A stretch of 64,000 bases of DNA, taken from positions 1 through 64,000 of IMG/VR virus record IMGVR_UViG_3300042295_000443. One strand, 5' to 3'. Of this stretch, positions 49,652 through 57,412 are shown piece after piece (the stretch's first letter is position 1; each line of letters opens with the position of its first letter). Made by a program: the position numbers and the translations under genes. The stretch comes from a virus. The notes below the pieces were generated by a model. It was given only the letters and a program-made list of their open reading frames with translations, was not told where the DNA came from and made no database searches.

Positions 49652-50317
49652 ATGATATTTAGAAAATTAAGTAAATTATATGAACTTAGAACAAGATTAT
49701 ATACACTTCTTGAAAGAGCTAAGAATTCAGGAGCTGATCCTGATGTAATAACAATAAGAGTTAATGATTTAGAATATGATATTGCTAAAGTAAATAGCAA
49801 AATAGAATTTGAAAAAGTATTAAGACCCTTTATTTATATAATATGGATATTCTTAGGTATTGCTTTATTTATGTTATTTAGTTTTATGTATACTCCTAGA
49901 GTAACAAAAATATATTATAAAACAAAAGTTTCATCTACAATAACTAATGATTCATTATTTACTAAAGAAAAATTAATACTTTATGTTAACTCTTTAAACT
50001 TAAAATTTCCTCACATTATACTAGCACAAGCTCAATTAGAATCAGGTAATTTTACTTCACATATATTTAAAAGTAATAATAACTTTTTTGGTATGAAACA
50101 AGCTAGAAGTAGACCAACAACTTGTATTAGATTACAACACGGTCATGCTTACTATAATAATTGGAAAGATTGTGTAATTGATTATGCACTTTATCAAGCT
50201 GCATATTTAAAAAATATAAAAACTGAAGAACAATATTATAACTATATTGGACGTAATTATGCAGAGAATGCAAATTATGCTAAAATAGTAAAGAAAATTG
50301 CACAAAATTATAAATAG
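49652..50317 (+). CDS. Membrane-anchored glucosaminidase-type peptidoglycan hydrolase
   Basis: 221 residues. An N-terminal coiled coil (about 5-55) is followed by a membrane helix at 58-80 and a C-terminal glucosaminidase domain. ILAQAQLESGNFTSHIFK at 123-140 includes the catalytic Glu130, and NNNFFGMK is the usual downstream strand. It cleaves between N-acetylglucosamine and MurNAc. The anchor places the domain in the periplasm. It is on the early arm, far from the lysis cassette, and flanked by terminators on both sides, so a role in entry, exclusion or wall remodelling is as likely as lysis. Confidence 0.8.
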   Translation: MIFRKLSKLYELRTRLYTLLERAKNSGADPDVITIRVNDLEYDIAKVNSKIEFEKVLRPFIYIIWIFLGIALFMLFSFMYTPRVTKIYYKTKVSSTITNDSLFTKEKLILYVNSLNLKFPHIILAQAQLESGNFTSHIFKSNNNFFGMKQARSRPTTCIRLQHGHAYYNNWKDCVIDYALYQAAYLKNIKTEEQYYNYIGRNYAENANYAKIVKKIAQNYK

Positions 50318-50350
50318 TATATTCTGAGAATATGCTTTTCCAAAATAACA

Positions 50351-50380
50351 GGGGAATATAATGTTCCCCTTTTATTGTTT
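50351..50380 (+). terminator. Intrinsic terminator after the glucosaminidase gene
   Basis: GGGGAA-TATAATG-TTCCCC followed by TTTTATTGTTTT. Confidence 0.85.
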
Positions 50381-50461
50381 TAGCTATATACTGCAATATT
50401 TTATTTTCTACAAGCAATCATACATAAAATTATCACGTATTTTTACTACAGATATAAAAAC

Positions 50462-50728
50462 ATGCAATATCAGTTACCTAATGGAAAAGTAATTTATCTC
50501 TCTATAGAGCAATTTCTAGAGATGACTGACCAAGATATACAGTTTTTAATGAGCATAGATCATGGAGTACATATTGTTGATCCATTTACAGGATCAGCAG
50601 TAGAAAATACTACATACAAAGAATTTGATTTCTCATATTTACCTAATGATGAGAATGAAGAGAATAATGCATTTGATGATATTTCATTAGATGACATTAT
50701 TAATTTAGAGGATCCCACAGATATATAG
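50462..50728 (+). CDS. Small acidic protein
   Basis: 88 residues. MQYQLPNGKVIYLSIEQFLE, MTDQDIQFLMS is a conserved opening of small crAss-like proteins. The C-terminus is strongly acidic (PNDENEENNAFDDISLDDII). Such tails are seen in DNA-mimic or SSB-like adaptor proteins, but that is speculation. A hairpin ATTCTTATTGCAATAGGAAT follows the stop. Function unknown. Confidence 0.65.
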   Translation: MQYQLPNGKVIYLSIEQFLEMTDQDIQFLMSIDHGVHIVDPFTGSAVENTTYKEFDFSYLPNDENEENNAFDDISLDDIINLEDPTDI

Positions 50729-50833
50729 TATTCTTATTGCAATAGGAATATTTATTACTTACTATTAGTTTGAGTAACTATAGTATAGTATTCCACTCAC
50801 AAATCAATTTATTTATTATTTAACAACCAAGTT

Positions 50834-51310
50834 ATGAACTCAAATGTAACAGTAGTAGCTGATGCTACAACAAATTCAGTAATTAATCAATCTACAAATA
50901 ATCCAGAATATGGTTTTGTAAGATTACAACAAACAAGGACTCAAATTGATGAGAATGGATTTTTAAGAAGAAGGTCTTTTTCTTCTTTAATACATGGTCC
51001 TATAACTTTATTACAAGCTTCAAATTTTTATGCTGGTCAAATTTTACCAGGTAATATAATTGTTAAAGAAGCAATGACTCCATTTAATAAAAAAACTCCT
51101 GAAAGAGATTTGAAAATTGCAGGTGAAACAGGAATTGTTTGCCGTGTAGGTGGAGAACCTATTTATAGGAAAACTTATTATTCAGCAAGTGCTAGTTCTG
51201 TTGATATTACAATTGAACATGATAATGTTGAGGAGTTAAAAATTGCATATGATTTACAAGCAAGCAAAGGTTTTGCAGTTAAACCTAATTCAGACTTTGA
51301 TATTATTTAA
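50834..51310 (+). CDS. Conserved crAss-like early protein, possible ssDNA-binding
   Basis: 158 residues: NPEYGFVRLQQTRTQIDENG, GQILPGNIIVKEAMTPFNKK, ERDLKIAGETGIVCRVGGEP. This order (NPEYGFxRxxQ, GxIxVKExxTPFNxxxPERDxKIAGxTGxxC) is highly conserved in crAss-like phages, always on the replication arm. It is beta-rich and has its own terminator. A single-stranded DNA-binding role has been suggested for such proteins; I cannot confirm it from sequence. Confidence 0.65.
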   Translation: MNSNVTVVADATTNSVINQSTNNPEYGFVRLQQTRTQIDENGFLRRRSFSSLIHGPITLLQASNFYAGQILPGNIIVKEAMTPFNKKTPERDLKIAGETGIVCRVGGEPIYRKTYYSASASSVDITIEHDNVEELKIAYDLQASKGFAVKPNSDFDII

Positions 51311-51331
51311 TATTAATTAAAGATTGCACAA

Positions 51332-51362
51332 AAATAAGGGTCAGAAATGGCCCTTATTTATT
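51332..51362 (+). terminator. Intrinsic terminator
   Basis: AAATAAGGG-TCAGAAATGG-CCCTTATTT followed by ATTATTT. Confidence 0.8.
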
Positions 51363-51387
51363 ATTTATTATTTTAAAAATGTATATT

Positions 51388-51867
51388 ATGGAAAAGTTAA
51401 AACAAAATATAAAAGAATATCAGCTTAATGCAGATAAAAATCATATAAAATATGAGCAAGATGGATATAACCACTATCAAAACTATCTTTATAAAAGAGC
51501 TTTGTATGGTCTAAATTCATTAACAGAAGAAGAACTAGCTACTATGTGTGGAAAGAAAAAACAAAGAATAATAAATGTATACAAGAGAGCTCAAGTTGTC
51601 TTAAATACTTTTAAGCAAACAGCTACTATTAGTTATACTAATTTTCTATTTAAAACTTTGTTTCCAAATAGTCCAATTACTCAGTTTTTATTATCTGAGA
51701 CTAAAACTGATGATAAATTTAAAAATATTCTAACTTTTAAAGATTTAAATATCTCTAAAGAGCAGATTATTAGTATCTTTATGATAGAAGGTATCCTTCC
51801 TAAAAACTTTTTAAGTTTAGAGATACCTCAAAACCAATTACCAAGACTAAAGAATGATAAAGCTTAA
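51388..51867 (+). CDS. Hypothetical replication-arm protein
   Basis: 159 residues from ATG at 51388 (an in-frame ATG at 51379 is possible). Helical, with a helix-turn-helix-like stretch (SLTEEELATMCGKKKQRIIN, VYKRAQVVLN). It opens the nuclease-ParB-helicase operon and overlaps the next gene by 14 bases. May be DNA-binding. No firm family. Confidence 0.6.
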   Translation: MEKLKQNIKEYQLNADKNHIKYEQDGYNHYQNYLYKRALYGLNSLTEEELATMCGKKKQRIINVYKRAQVVLNTFKQTATISYTNFLFKTLFPNSPITQFLLSETKTDDKFKNILTFKDLNISKEQIISIFMIEGILPKNFLSLEIPQNQLPRLKNDKA

Positions 51868-52261
51868 AGAGTGTGATGGTTGTCAGAAGATGACTGTTAT
51901 ATGGAAGAACCATGAGGGAAATAAATATTGTAAATATTGTTGGAGTTGCCAAAATCCCAAGAATAAAGATAATATACAGAAACCAACTGATTATAAAATC
52001 CCTCTGGTTTCTTCTAAAAGAAAAAAGAAAGATGCTGAGTATCTTAAATTAAGAGAAAGATTTCTTTCTGATCACTCTATGTGTGAGCTTAATTATCCTT
52101 GCTGTAGTAATGGTGCATCAGATGTGCACCACACTTTTGCAGGAGCTAACAGAGATGCATTCTATTTAGTACAAAGTACATGGAAAGCAGCTTGTAGAGC
52201 TTGTCACAAACATTTACATGAACATCCTGCAGAGGCTAGAATACTAGGACACTTAAAATAA
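51854..52261 (+). CDS. HNH-like zinc nuclease (NinG/recombination-type)
   Basis: 135 residues. An N-terminal zinc knuckle (C7, C10, C26, C29, C32) is followed by DVHHTFAGANRD at 90-101 and WKAACRACHKHLHEHPAEAR at 110-129. The VHH and CxxCHxHxH pattern is that of HNH-type endonucleases such as lambda NinG/Rap. It may resolve branched DNA. It is part of a recombination operon with ParB-like and SF2 helicase genes. Confidence 0.7.
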   Translation: MIKLKECDGCQKMTVIWKNHEGNKYCKYCWSCQNPKNKDNIQKPTDYKIPLVSSKRKKKDAEYLKLRERFLSDHSMCELNYPCCSNGASDVHHTFAGANRDAFYLVQSTWKAACRACHKHLHEHPAEARILGHLK

Positions 52262-52275
52262 TATGATTTAAAAAT

Positions 52276-53037
52276 ATGATTATGAAAAATGAATTAAAAG
52301 ATGCTTTAGCATTACTTAGAAAAATTAAATTTAGTAAAGATTATAGAAAGTTTGCTTTCTTAGAAATTAATAGAATAACTGATACTGAACACATCCAGAA
52401 GATGATTGCAAGTATCAGAAATATGGGTGTAATAAGACCTGTAATTTGTGTTAGAGTAACATTTGTTGATGGTAAATCTCAATTATATGTTATTGATGGT
52501 CAACATTTATTTAAAAGTCTTATGTCTGAGGCTTTAGAAATACCTTATGTAGTAATTGATGTAGAAGATAAAATTGATATGGTTCAAAAAATGGCTATGT
52601 TAAACAATTCTTCTAAGTCTTGGACATTGCTTAATTATGTTAATGCATTTAAAATGCACCTTAAAGATTACTATGAATTAGATGATTTAAGAGTTATGTA
52701 TAATATTGAACCATTAATGTTGGCTACAATATGTACTAATGGTGATCAATCTTCAATTTCAGGTTCAAGATTGATAAAGTCTGGTGATTTTAAAATTACT
52801 AATCCAAATGCTCAAGAAATGGCTAAAGCTTTTAATGATTTCTTTTTAAAGATTGGTAGAGCTGACAGATGGGTTAAACATCATTTCTTACAAGTATTTT
52901 TAAGAGCTTGGGGTACATATGATCATGAACAGTCTTTAGAAAATCTTAATAAACATATCAACATTATTAAAGCCATGAGTGATACAGGAGCTGCAGAAGC
53001 TTTTATTAGCAAAAATATATTTAATTTAACAAAATGA
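52276..53037 (+). CDS. ParB/Srx-fold protein
   Basis: 253 residues. ITDTEHIQKMIASIRNMGVI and RPVICVRV, then YVIDGQHLFKSLMSEALEIP, is the ParB N-terminal fold; DGQH (74-77) takes the place of the GExR motif. ParB-fold proteins bind or cut DNA and some hydrolyse CTP. The C-terminal half is helical. ATG at 52282 is an alternative start. It overlaps the helicase gene by four bases. Confidence 0.75.
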   Translation: MIMKNELKDALALLRKIKFSKDYRKFAFLEINRITDTEHIQKMIASIRNMGVIRPVICVRVTFVDGKSQLYVIDGQHLFKSLMSEALEIPYVVIDVEDKIDMVQKMAMLNNSSKSWTLLNYVNAFKMHLKDYYELDDLRVMYNIEPLMLATICTNGDQSSISGSRLIKSGDFKITNPNAQEMAKAFNDFFLKIGRADRWVKHHFLQVFLRAWGTYDHEQSLENLNKHINIIKAMSDTGAAEAFISKNIFNLTK

Positions 53038-54125
53038 ACAGAGAAGAAATACAAGCAGAAGCATTAAAAGCTACTGAAGGTAATCAAAAATGTTCTGTAG
53101 TATTAGGCACAGGGGTCGGTAAGACCCTTGTTGGCCTAAAACATATGGAACTTAATACTACACCTCTTATGAGGACATTAGTAGTTGCACCTAAAAAATC
53201 TATCTTCCAATCTTGGAAAGATGATGCAGAAACTTTTAACATGCAAGAACAATTAAGCAGGATTACATTTACAACTTATTTAAGTTTAAATAAACATAAC
53301 CCTGCTGACTTTGATGCTGTGTATTTAGATGAAGCTCATAGTTTATTAGATAGTCATAGAGGATTTTTGCAACTGTACAAAGGAAAGATACTTGGTCTTA
53401 CTGGTACTCCACCAAAATATAAAGATTCTGAAAAAGGTAAACTAGTACAGGAGTTTTGTCCTGTAGTATATACTTTTAAAGCAGATGATGCTATAGAGAA
53501 TGGAATACTTAATGATTACCAGATCATAGTACATGAATTAGAACTTAATACTGCAAAGAATTATGCTGTAGATATGAAAACTAAAAGTTTTATTACCTCT
53601 GAACAATTAAATTATAATTATTGGAGTAATAGAATTGATATAGGTTCCGGTCCTGCACATATTCTTAGAGTAATGAGAATGAAAGCCATGATGGAATATG
53701 CTAGCAAAGAAAAATATACTAAAATACTAATGAACAGTATTAATACTAAGTGTATTGTATTTGCTAATACTCAAGATCAAGCTGATAGATTGTGTACTCA
53801 CAGTTATCACAGTAATAATCCTAAATCTGAAGAAAATCTGGAAATGTTTAAAGAAGGTACTATTGATAAACTTTCTACTGTTATGCAGTTAAATGAAGGT
53901 GTTAATATATTTAATCTTAAACAAGGTATTATTATGCATGCATATGGTAATGAAAGAAAAGCTAGTCAGAGAATTGGAAGATTACTTAGGTTAAATCCAG
54001 ATGATAAAGCTGTTGTACATATACTATGTTACATGGGGACAGTTGATGAGAAATGGTGTAAAGAAGCATTGGAAGGGTTTGACCAAAGCAAAATACTTTG
54101 GAAAAATTATAATATTAGCTTATAA
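53034..54125 (+). CDS. SF2 DNA helicase (UvsW/RecG-like)
   Basis: 363 residues. GTGVGKT at 25-31 is Walker A, DEAH at 99-102 motif II, LTGTPP at 122-127 motif III and QRIGRLLR near 312-319 motif VI. This set is typical of small SF2 helicases that remodel forks and recombination intermediates. Residues between 150 and 230 form an insertion. It is downstream of and coupled to the ParB-like gene. Confidence 0.85.
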   Translation: MNREEIQAEALKATEGNQKCSVVLGTGVGKTLVGLKHMELNTTPLMRTLVVAPKKSIFQSWKDDAETFNMQEQLSRITFTTYLSLNKHNPADFDAVYLDEAHSLLDSHRGFLQLYKGKILGLTGTPPKYKDSEKGKLVQEFCPVVYTFKADDAIENGILNDYQIIVHELELNTAKNYAVDMKTKSFITSEQLNYNYWSNRIDIGSGPAHILRVMRMKAMMEYASKEKYTKILMNSINTKCIVFANTQDQADRLCTHSYHSNNPKSEENLEMFKEGTIDKLSTVMQLNEGVNIFNLKQGIIMHAYGNERKASQRIGRLLRLNPDDKAVVHILCYMGTVDEKWCKEALEGFDQSKILWKNYNISL

Positions 54126-54141
54126 TTGATTATATTATATT

Positions 54142-54396
54142 ATGGAAATACCAGGACAATATAAAGTAACTATGTATAATGATGATGTGCATGATTTCCC
54201 GTACATCATGGCTTGCTTAATGAGGTTTTGTACTTATGAACCTATACAAGCAGAACAATGTGCATTAATTGCACATACCACTGGTCAATGCAATATTAAA
54301 AGTGGAAATTGGGATGATATGTTTGAATTAACACAAACTTTAATATCTTTGGACATTAAAGCAATGATAGAATCTTATGAAGGCAGTGTGCATTGA
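54142..54396 (+). CDS. clpS: ClpS-like N-degron adaptor
   Basis: 84 residues. YKVTMYNDDVHDFPYIMACL at 7-26 and EPIQAEQCALIAHTTGQC at 33-50 follow the ClpS core: the NDD motif (N13, D14, D15) and H45 are the residues that bind N-terminal amino groups in E. coli ClpS (N34, D35, D36, H66). The usual ClpA-binding extension at the N-terminus is very short. ClpS delivers N-degron substrates to ClpAP or inhibits other ClpA substrates. A phage copy may redirect host proteolysis. It shares 20 bases with the next gene. Confidence 0.8.
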   Translation: MEIPGQYKVTMYNDDVHDFPYIMACLMRFCTYEPIQAEQCALIAHTTGQCNIKSGNWDDMFELTQTLISLDIKAMIESYEGSVH

Positions 54397-54652
54397 TAGT
54401 TCAGATAAACCTTCTAAAATCCCTCAAAATGAGTGGATTACAGAAGGAGAAACATATACCATTACTAGAATAGTTAGAATGGGTCTTGAAAAAAATAAAT
54501 ATGGAGTTCTTCTTAAAGAAGTACAACTCTCATCCCAATCCTTTCCTTATGAATTATATGATGCTGCAAGATTTTTACCTTTAGATCTTTTAGCTAATAT
54601 GAAAGAAGAAGAAGAAGTCACAGTTAGAGAAGCTGACTTAGAATTAATTTAA
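54377..54652 (+). CDS. Small conserved beta protein
   Basis: 91 residues: MKAVCIDSSDKPSKIPQNEW, then EGETYTITRIVRMGLEKNKY and a beta barrel-like remainder. It resembles small SH3-like proteins found in Bacteroidetes phages and mobile elements. Its start lies inside the ClpS-like gene, so the pair is translationally coupled. Function unknown. Confidence 0.65.
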   Translation: MKAVCIDSSDKPSKIPQNEWITEGETYTITRIVRMGLEKNKYGVLLKEVQLSSQSFPYELYDAARFLPLDLLANMKEEEEVTVREADLELI

Positions 54653-54689
54653 AAATTACTTCTTTTTATCATTTATTTAAAAATATACA

Positions 54690-55127
54690 ATGTATACATC
54701 AAAAGATATTGAGGATGAATTAGTAAGTATATTACAACCTCACAGAAAAAGAAATTATTTAGATAAAAGAAATTATCTAATTGGTATATTATCACATAAG
54801 TATAACATGACCGAAGACCATATTGCATCTATTACTAATATAGATAGATGTACAGTACATGCTGCTAAAGATCAAGCATTACATTTAATTAAAATAAATA
54901 ATGAAGGCTTTATAAGTGCAGCAGCAGATTATATAGAAAAGTTTCCATATACATTTACTGAGAAAACTAAAAGTGATAGACACAAAAGACTACATACAGT
55001 TGTAGTAACTTTAAGTGATCAGACATATAAAAAGCTCAGAAAATATACAACTGTAAAAGAAATAGGTACTATTAATGTAGCTGGGAGAAATGTAATTGAA
55101 AAATATTTAAAGTTATGGGAAGAATGA
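54690..55127 (+). CDS. DnaA-type HTH protein with possible ribbon-helix-helix tail
   Basis: 145 residues. YLIGILSHKYNMTEDHIASI and TNIDRCTVHAAKDQA (29-63) match the C-terminal DnaA DNA-binding domain (helix-turn-helix with D-x-x-T-V-x-H-A). No ATPase domain is present. Residues 101-140 (LHTVVVTLSDQTYKKLRKY, NVAGRNVIEKYL) look like a ribbon-helix-helix unit. It could bind origin DnaA boxes for the phage. Overlaps the next gene by ATGA. Confidence 0.65.
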   Translation: MYTSKDIEDELVSILQPHRKRNYLDKRNYLIGILSHKYNMTEDHIASITNIDRCTVHAAKDQALHLIKINNEGFISAAADYIEKFPYTFTEKTKSDRHKRLHTVVVTLSDQTYKKLRKYTTVKEIGTINVAGRNVIEKYLKLWEE

Positions 55128-55270
55128 AAGAGTTATATATAGAAATGTTGGAAAAAGATTTAGAAAATTTAAACCTTTCCCAATATATACAACTTAAAGA
55201 GTTAGAAAAACAATATGCAGAAGAACAGTTCTTAAAAGAACTAAAAGAAAAAGGTGATTCAGAAGAATAG
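55124..55270 (+). CDS. Small acidic coiled-coil protein
   Basis: 48 residues: MKELYIEMLEKDLENLNLSQ, then YIQLKELEKQYAEEQFLKEL and KEKGDSEE. Start overlaps the DnaA-HTH stop (ATGA). Entirely helical and charged; may pair with its upstream neighbour. Function unknown. Confidence 0.55.
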   Translation: MKELYIEMLEKDLENLNLSQYIQLKELEKQYAEEQFLKELKEKGDSEE

Positions 55271-55303
55271 GCCTAAGTATAAACCAAATAAAAATTAAAA
55301 ATT

Positions 55304-55756
55304 ATGAAAACTTTATTAATGACAATAGGATTAGCACTAAGCTATACAGCAAGTGCACAATGGGTAAGCAAAACAATTAATAATGGCTTTGATGCTCCAT
55401 ATAAGATTGCATATACTGATGTTGCTAAAAATCAATGGTTAAAGCTTGAGAATTATAATAATGAAATATCTTTCTATATTGGTGGTGTGTATATATGTGA
55501 TGATAATGTTAGTGTAGATATGTCTTTTTTAATTAACGGGACTTATGAAAAATACAATCTATTAGATTGCTATACTTCTGAAGATAATACAACAGTATTT
55601 TTTATAGATAACTTAGCAGCACATGAAATACTAACTAGCTTTAAAAGTGCTTCATCAATAAAAATAAGAATCAATGATACTACATGTGATTCAGAAATAT
55701 ATGAATTTAAAATGTCTGGAAGTACAGCTGCATATAATTATGTAGTTGCTCCTTGA
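55304..55756 (+). CDS. Secreted protein with Bacteroidetes signal peptide
   Basis: 150 residues. MKTLLMTIGLALSYTASAQW is a signal peptide with cleavage after ASA before Q20. The mature part is a beta-rich domain with one repeated pattern (SVDMSFLINGTYEKYNLLDC and ASSIKIRINDTTCDSEIYEF). Two cysteines could form a disulphide. An early exported protein might modify the cell surface or inhibit other phages. The following gene starts at TTG inside its stop. Confidence 0.7.
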   Translation: MKTLLMTIGLALSYTASAQWVSKTINNGFDAPYKIAYTDVAKNQWLKLENYNNEISFYIGGVYICDDNVSVDMSFLINGTYEKYNLLDCYTSEDNTTVFFIDNLAAHEILTSFKSASSIKIRINDTTCDSEIYEFKMSGSTAAYNYVVAP

Positions 55757-55950
55757 AACACTTTGTAAAATATCTATTGGTATGGGTAAGCCAAAACTTA
55801 TCCATACCTTTTTGGATGGTTGGTCATATACATTTATCAATGAATGTATATGCTGATATCCATGAGATATTAATGTCCTTTGGTATGAACATCATTGTAG
55901 CAATAGGATTTATTATAGATTATAAAGAACAAAGAAAAAATAAAATGTGA
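55753..55950 (+). CDS. Small membrane protein (TTG start)
   Basis: 65 residues starting at TTG overlapping the previous stop (TTGA). Two hydrophobic helices are predicted (FVKYLLVWVSQNLSIPFWMV and MNIIVAIGFIIDY). Basic C-terminus KEQRKNKM. The first in-frame ATG is at residue 22, giving a shorter alternative. Pairs with the secreted protein gene. Confidence 0.5.
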   Translation: MKHFVKYLLVWVSQNLSIPFWMVGHIHLSMNVYADIHEILMSFGMNIIVAIGFIIDYKEQRKNKM

Positions 55951-55953
55951 CTA

Positions 55954-56039
55954 ATATATTAGCTATTTATACCTTTTTGTCACAATTCTAGCTAATATAT
56001 GTGACATTTTGATAAAGGATAAGTGGTAAAAGTTACCAC
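55954..56039 (+). promoter_or_regulatory. Interlocking inverted repeats in an intergenic gap
   Basis: ATATATTAGCT (55954-55964) and AGCTAATATAT (55990-56000) are an inverted pair; TGTCACA (55978-55984) and TGTGACA (56000-56006) are another that overlaps it, so the two folds exclude each other. GTGGTAA-AAG-TTACCAC (56023-56039) follows. This looks like an attenuator or operator. Confidence 0.6.
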
Positions 56040-56059
56040 ATTAATTAAATAGAAATGAT

Positions 56060-56263
56060 ATGAAAATAATAACTAAATCAGTAATTAAACTGTCTGATAT
56101 TCCAGAGCATTTACAACAAAATGAAGTTCTACAAGGACACAAGGAGCATACATATGCAGAATTTCATATTGATGGCTCAGAACAAGATGATTTAACCTTA
56201 TGGCTATTGAGTAAGTACCCTACTTTAAAAAGGAAGATAAGTTTTTTAATTCATATTACTTAA
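56060..56263 (+). CDS. Small hypothetical protein
   Basis: 67 residues: SVIKLSDIPEHLQQNEVLQG, HTYAEFHIDGSEQDDLTLWL. Mixed fold, no membrane segment. The A/T-rich leader and neighbouring inverted repeats support a real start. Function unknown. Confidence 0.55.
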   Translation: MKIITKSVIKLSDIPEHLQQNEVLQGHKEHTYAEFHIDGSEQDDLTLWLLSKYPTLKRKISFLIHIT

Positions 56264-56353
56264 ATAAAAATGATAAAATTGAGTGCAAATTAAGTAAAAT
56301 GAGCGCAAAGTATGGAAATTAAGTATTAATCACCACAATTAACTAAAAATAAC

Positions 56354-56569
56354 ATGAGTATAATAGGAAGTAGTTGGAAAGAAGAATATCCATCAGATGA
56401 TGAGATAATAAAATACAATGAAATTACAGGAGAAAATTTTTATGGCTCTAAAGATGAACTACAAAAAAGAATAGAAAAAATAAGTGATTCTAATTTTACT
56501 TCACAAAAAGAGCGTAAAGACTTATTTAAGTTAAGTGAAGACTTAAATCAAAACAAAAATGAAAAATAA
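56354..56569 (+). CDS. Small charged protein
   Basis: 71 residues, acidic and helical (SWKEEYPSDDEIIKYNEITG, DELQKRIEKISDSNFTSQKE). Opens a run of short genes to 58.2 kb, many with overlapping ends. No family recognised. Confidence 0.55.
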   Translation: MSIIGSSWKEEYPSDDEIIKYNEITGENFYGSKDELQKRIEKISDSNFTSQKERKDLFKLSEDLNQNKNEK

Positions 56570-56584
56570 TTAAATCAGAATAAC

Positions 56585-56809
56585 ATGAAAGAAACAGCAG
56601 TAGAATGGCTTGAAAAAATACGTCAAGGTCAGAAAGGACAACCATTTGATGATTATGAGTGGGAAATAGCATTTAATCATGCCAAAGAAATGGAGAAAGA
56701 GCAAATGGAAGAAATTAGAGAAATGCTTGTACAAGGTGCGTTAACTAATATGAGTTGTGCTTCTGCTGTTGTGGAATTTGATAGATTAACTAAACAACAA
56801 GAACAATGA
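56585..56809 (+). CDS. Small helical protein
   Basis: 74 residues, WLEKIRQGQKGQPFDDYEWE, AFNHAKEMEKEQMEEIREML. Acidic with a mid helix, similar in make-up to short replication-arm genes of other phages. It overlaps the next gene by four bases. Function unknown. Confidence 0.55.
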   Translation: MKETAVEWLEKIRQGQKGQPFDDYEWEIAFNHAKEMEKEQMEEIREMLVQGALTNMSCASAVVEFDRLTKQQEQ

Positions 56810-57198
56810 GACAGATAGTATACAACTCAGTAAAATGCCTTGAGTGTAATAAGGTATTAGTAAGTAGACATAGGCATGACTATGTAACATGTGGTTGCCC
56901 AAATAATGCTATGGCAGATGGTGGTAATGAGTATGAAAGGTATGGTGCAGTAGATATGGATAAGATTGAAACTTACTATGTATATGCAGATGATGACTAT
57001 GAGTTAGTCCGGAAATATGCAGTAAGAGGAGGTAGAGGTAAAGGTGGAAGAGATCCATTAACATGGATACCTATAGCTGATATGGATGATGACTACCTAC
57101 TAGCAGTACTTGACTATGGTGGTGCAGATTGGCACCTTGACATTATTAGAAAAGAAATTAAATATAGACAAGATGGGAAAAATAATACTGGAGTTTAA
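56806..57198 (+). CDS. Zinc-knuckle protein conserved in phages
   Basis: 130 residues. VKCLECNKVLVSRHRHDYVT, then CGCPNNAMADGG gives a four-cysteine metal site (C14, C17, C34, C36), and the rest carries GGRGKGGRDPLTWIPIADMD. Proteins with the CxxC...HRHDxxxCxC...DGG pattern are common in large phages. Function is not known. It overlaps the next gene by 26 bases. Confidence 0.65.
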   Translation: MRQIVYNSVKCLECNKVLVSRHRHDYVTCGCPNNAMADGGNEYERYGAVDMDKIETYYVYADDDYELVRKYAVRGGRGKGGRDPLTWIPIADMDDDYLLAVLDYGGADWHLDIIRKEIKYRQDGKNNTGV

Positions 57199-57412
57199 CT
57201 CTGAAGAAGAAGGTAATGATGCTAGAATAGCATTAGATGGATACAAATGGAAACTAGCTATGTGGGATCTTGACCAAAAGTTAAGGAGTGTTGCAAAGTA
57301 TGGTGTTATTGATAATAAAGAAGCTACACCTGAAGAAAGTGAAATGGCTGATAAGGTTCGGGAATTTATTAGAGAAATTCTAAATGAATACAACTTAAAC
57401 TTAGAAGAATGA
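57173..57412 (+). CDS. Small conserved phage protein
   Basis: 79 residues from ATG at 57173. MGKIILEFNSEEEGNDARIA, then ALDGYKWKLAMWDLDQKLRS matches a small family with an LEFN-x-PEE...A-x-DGxxWxxAMWDxDQxLR pattern. An upstream ATG at 57110 lies within the previous gene and is rejected. Function unknown. Confidence 0.7.
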   Translation: MGKIILEFNSEEEGNDARIALDGYKWKLAMWDLDQKLRSVAKYGVIDNKEATPEESEMADKVREFIREILNEYNLNLEE

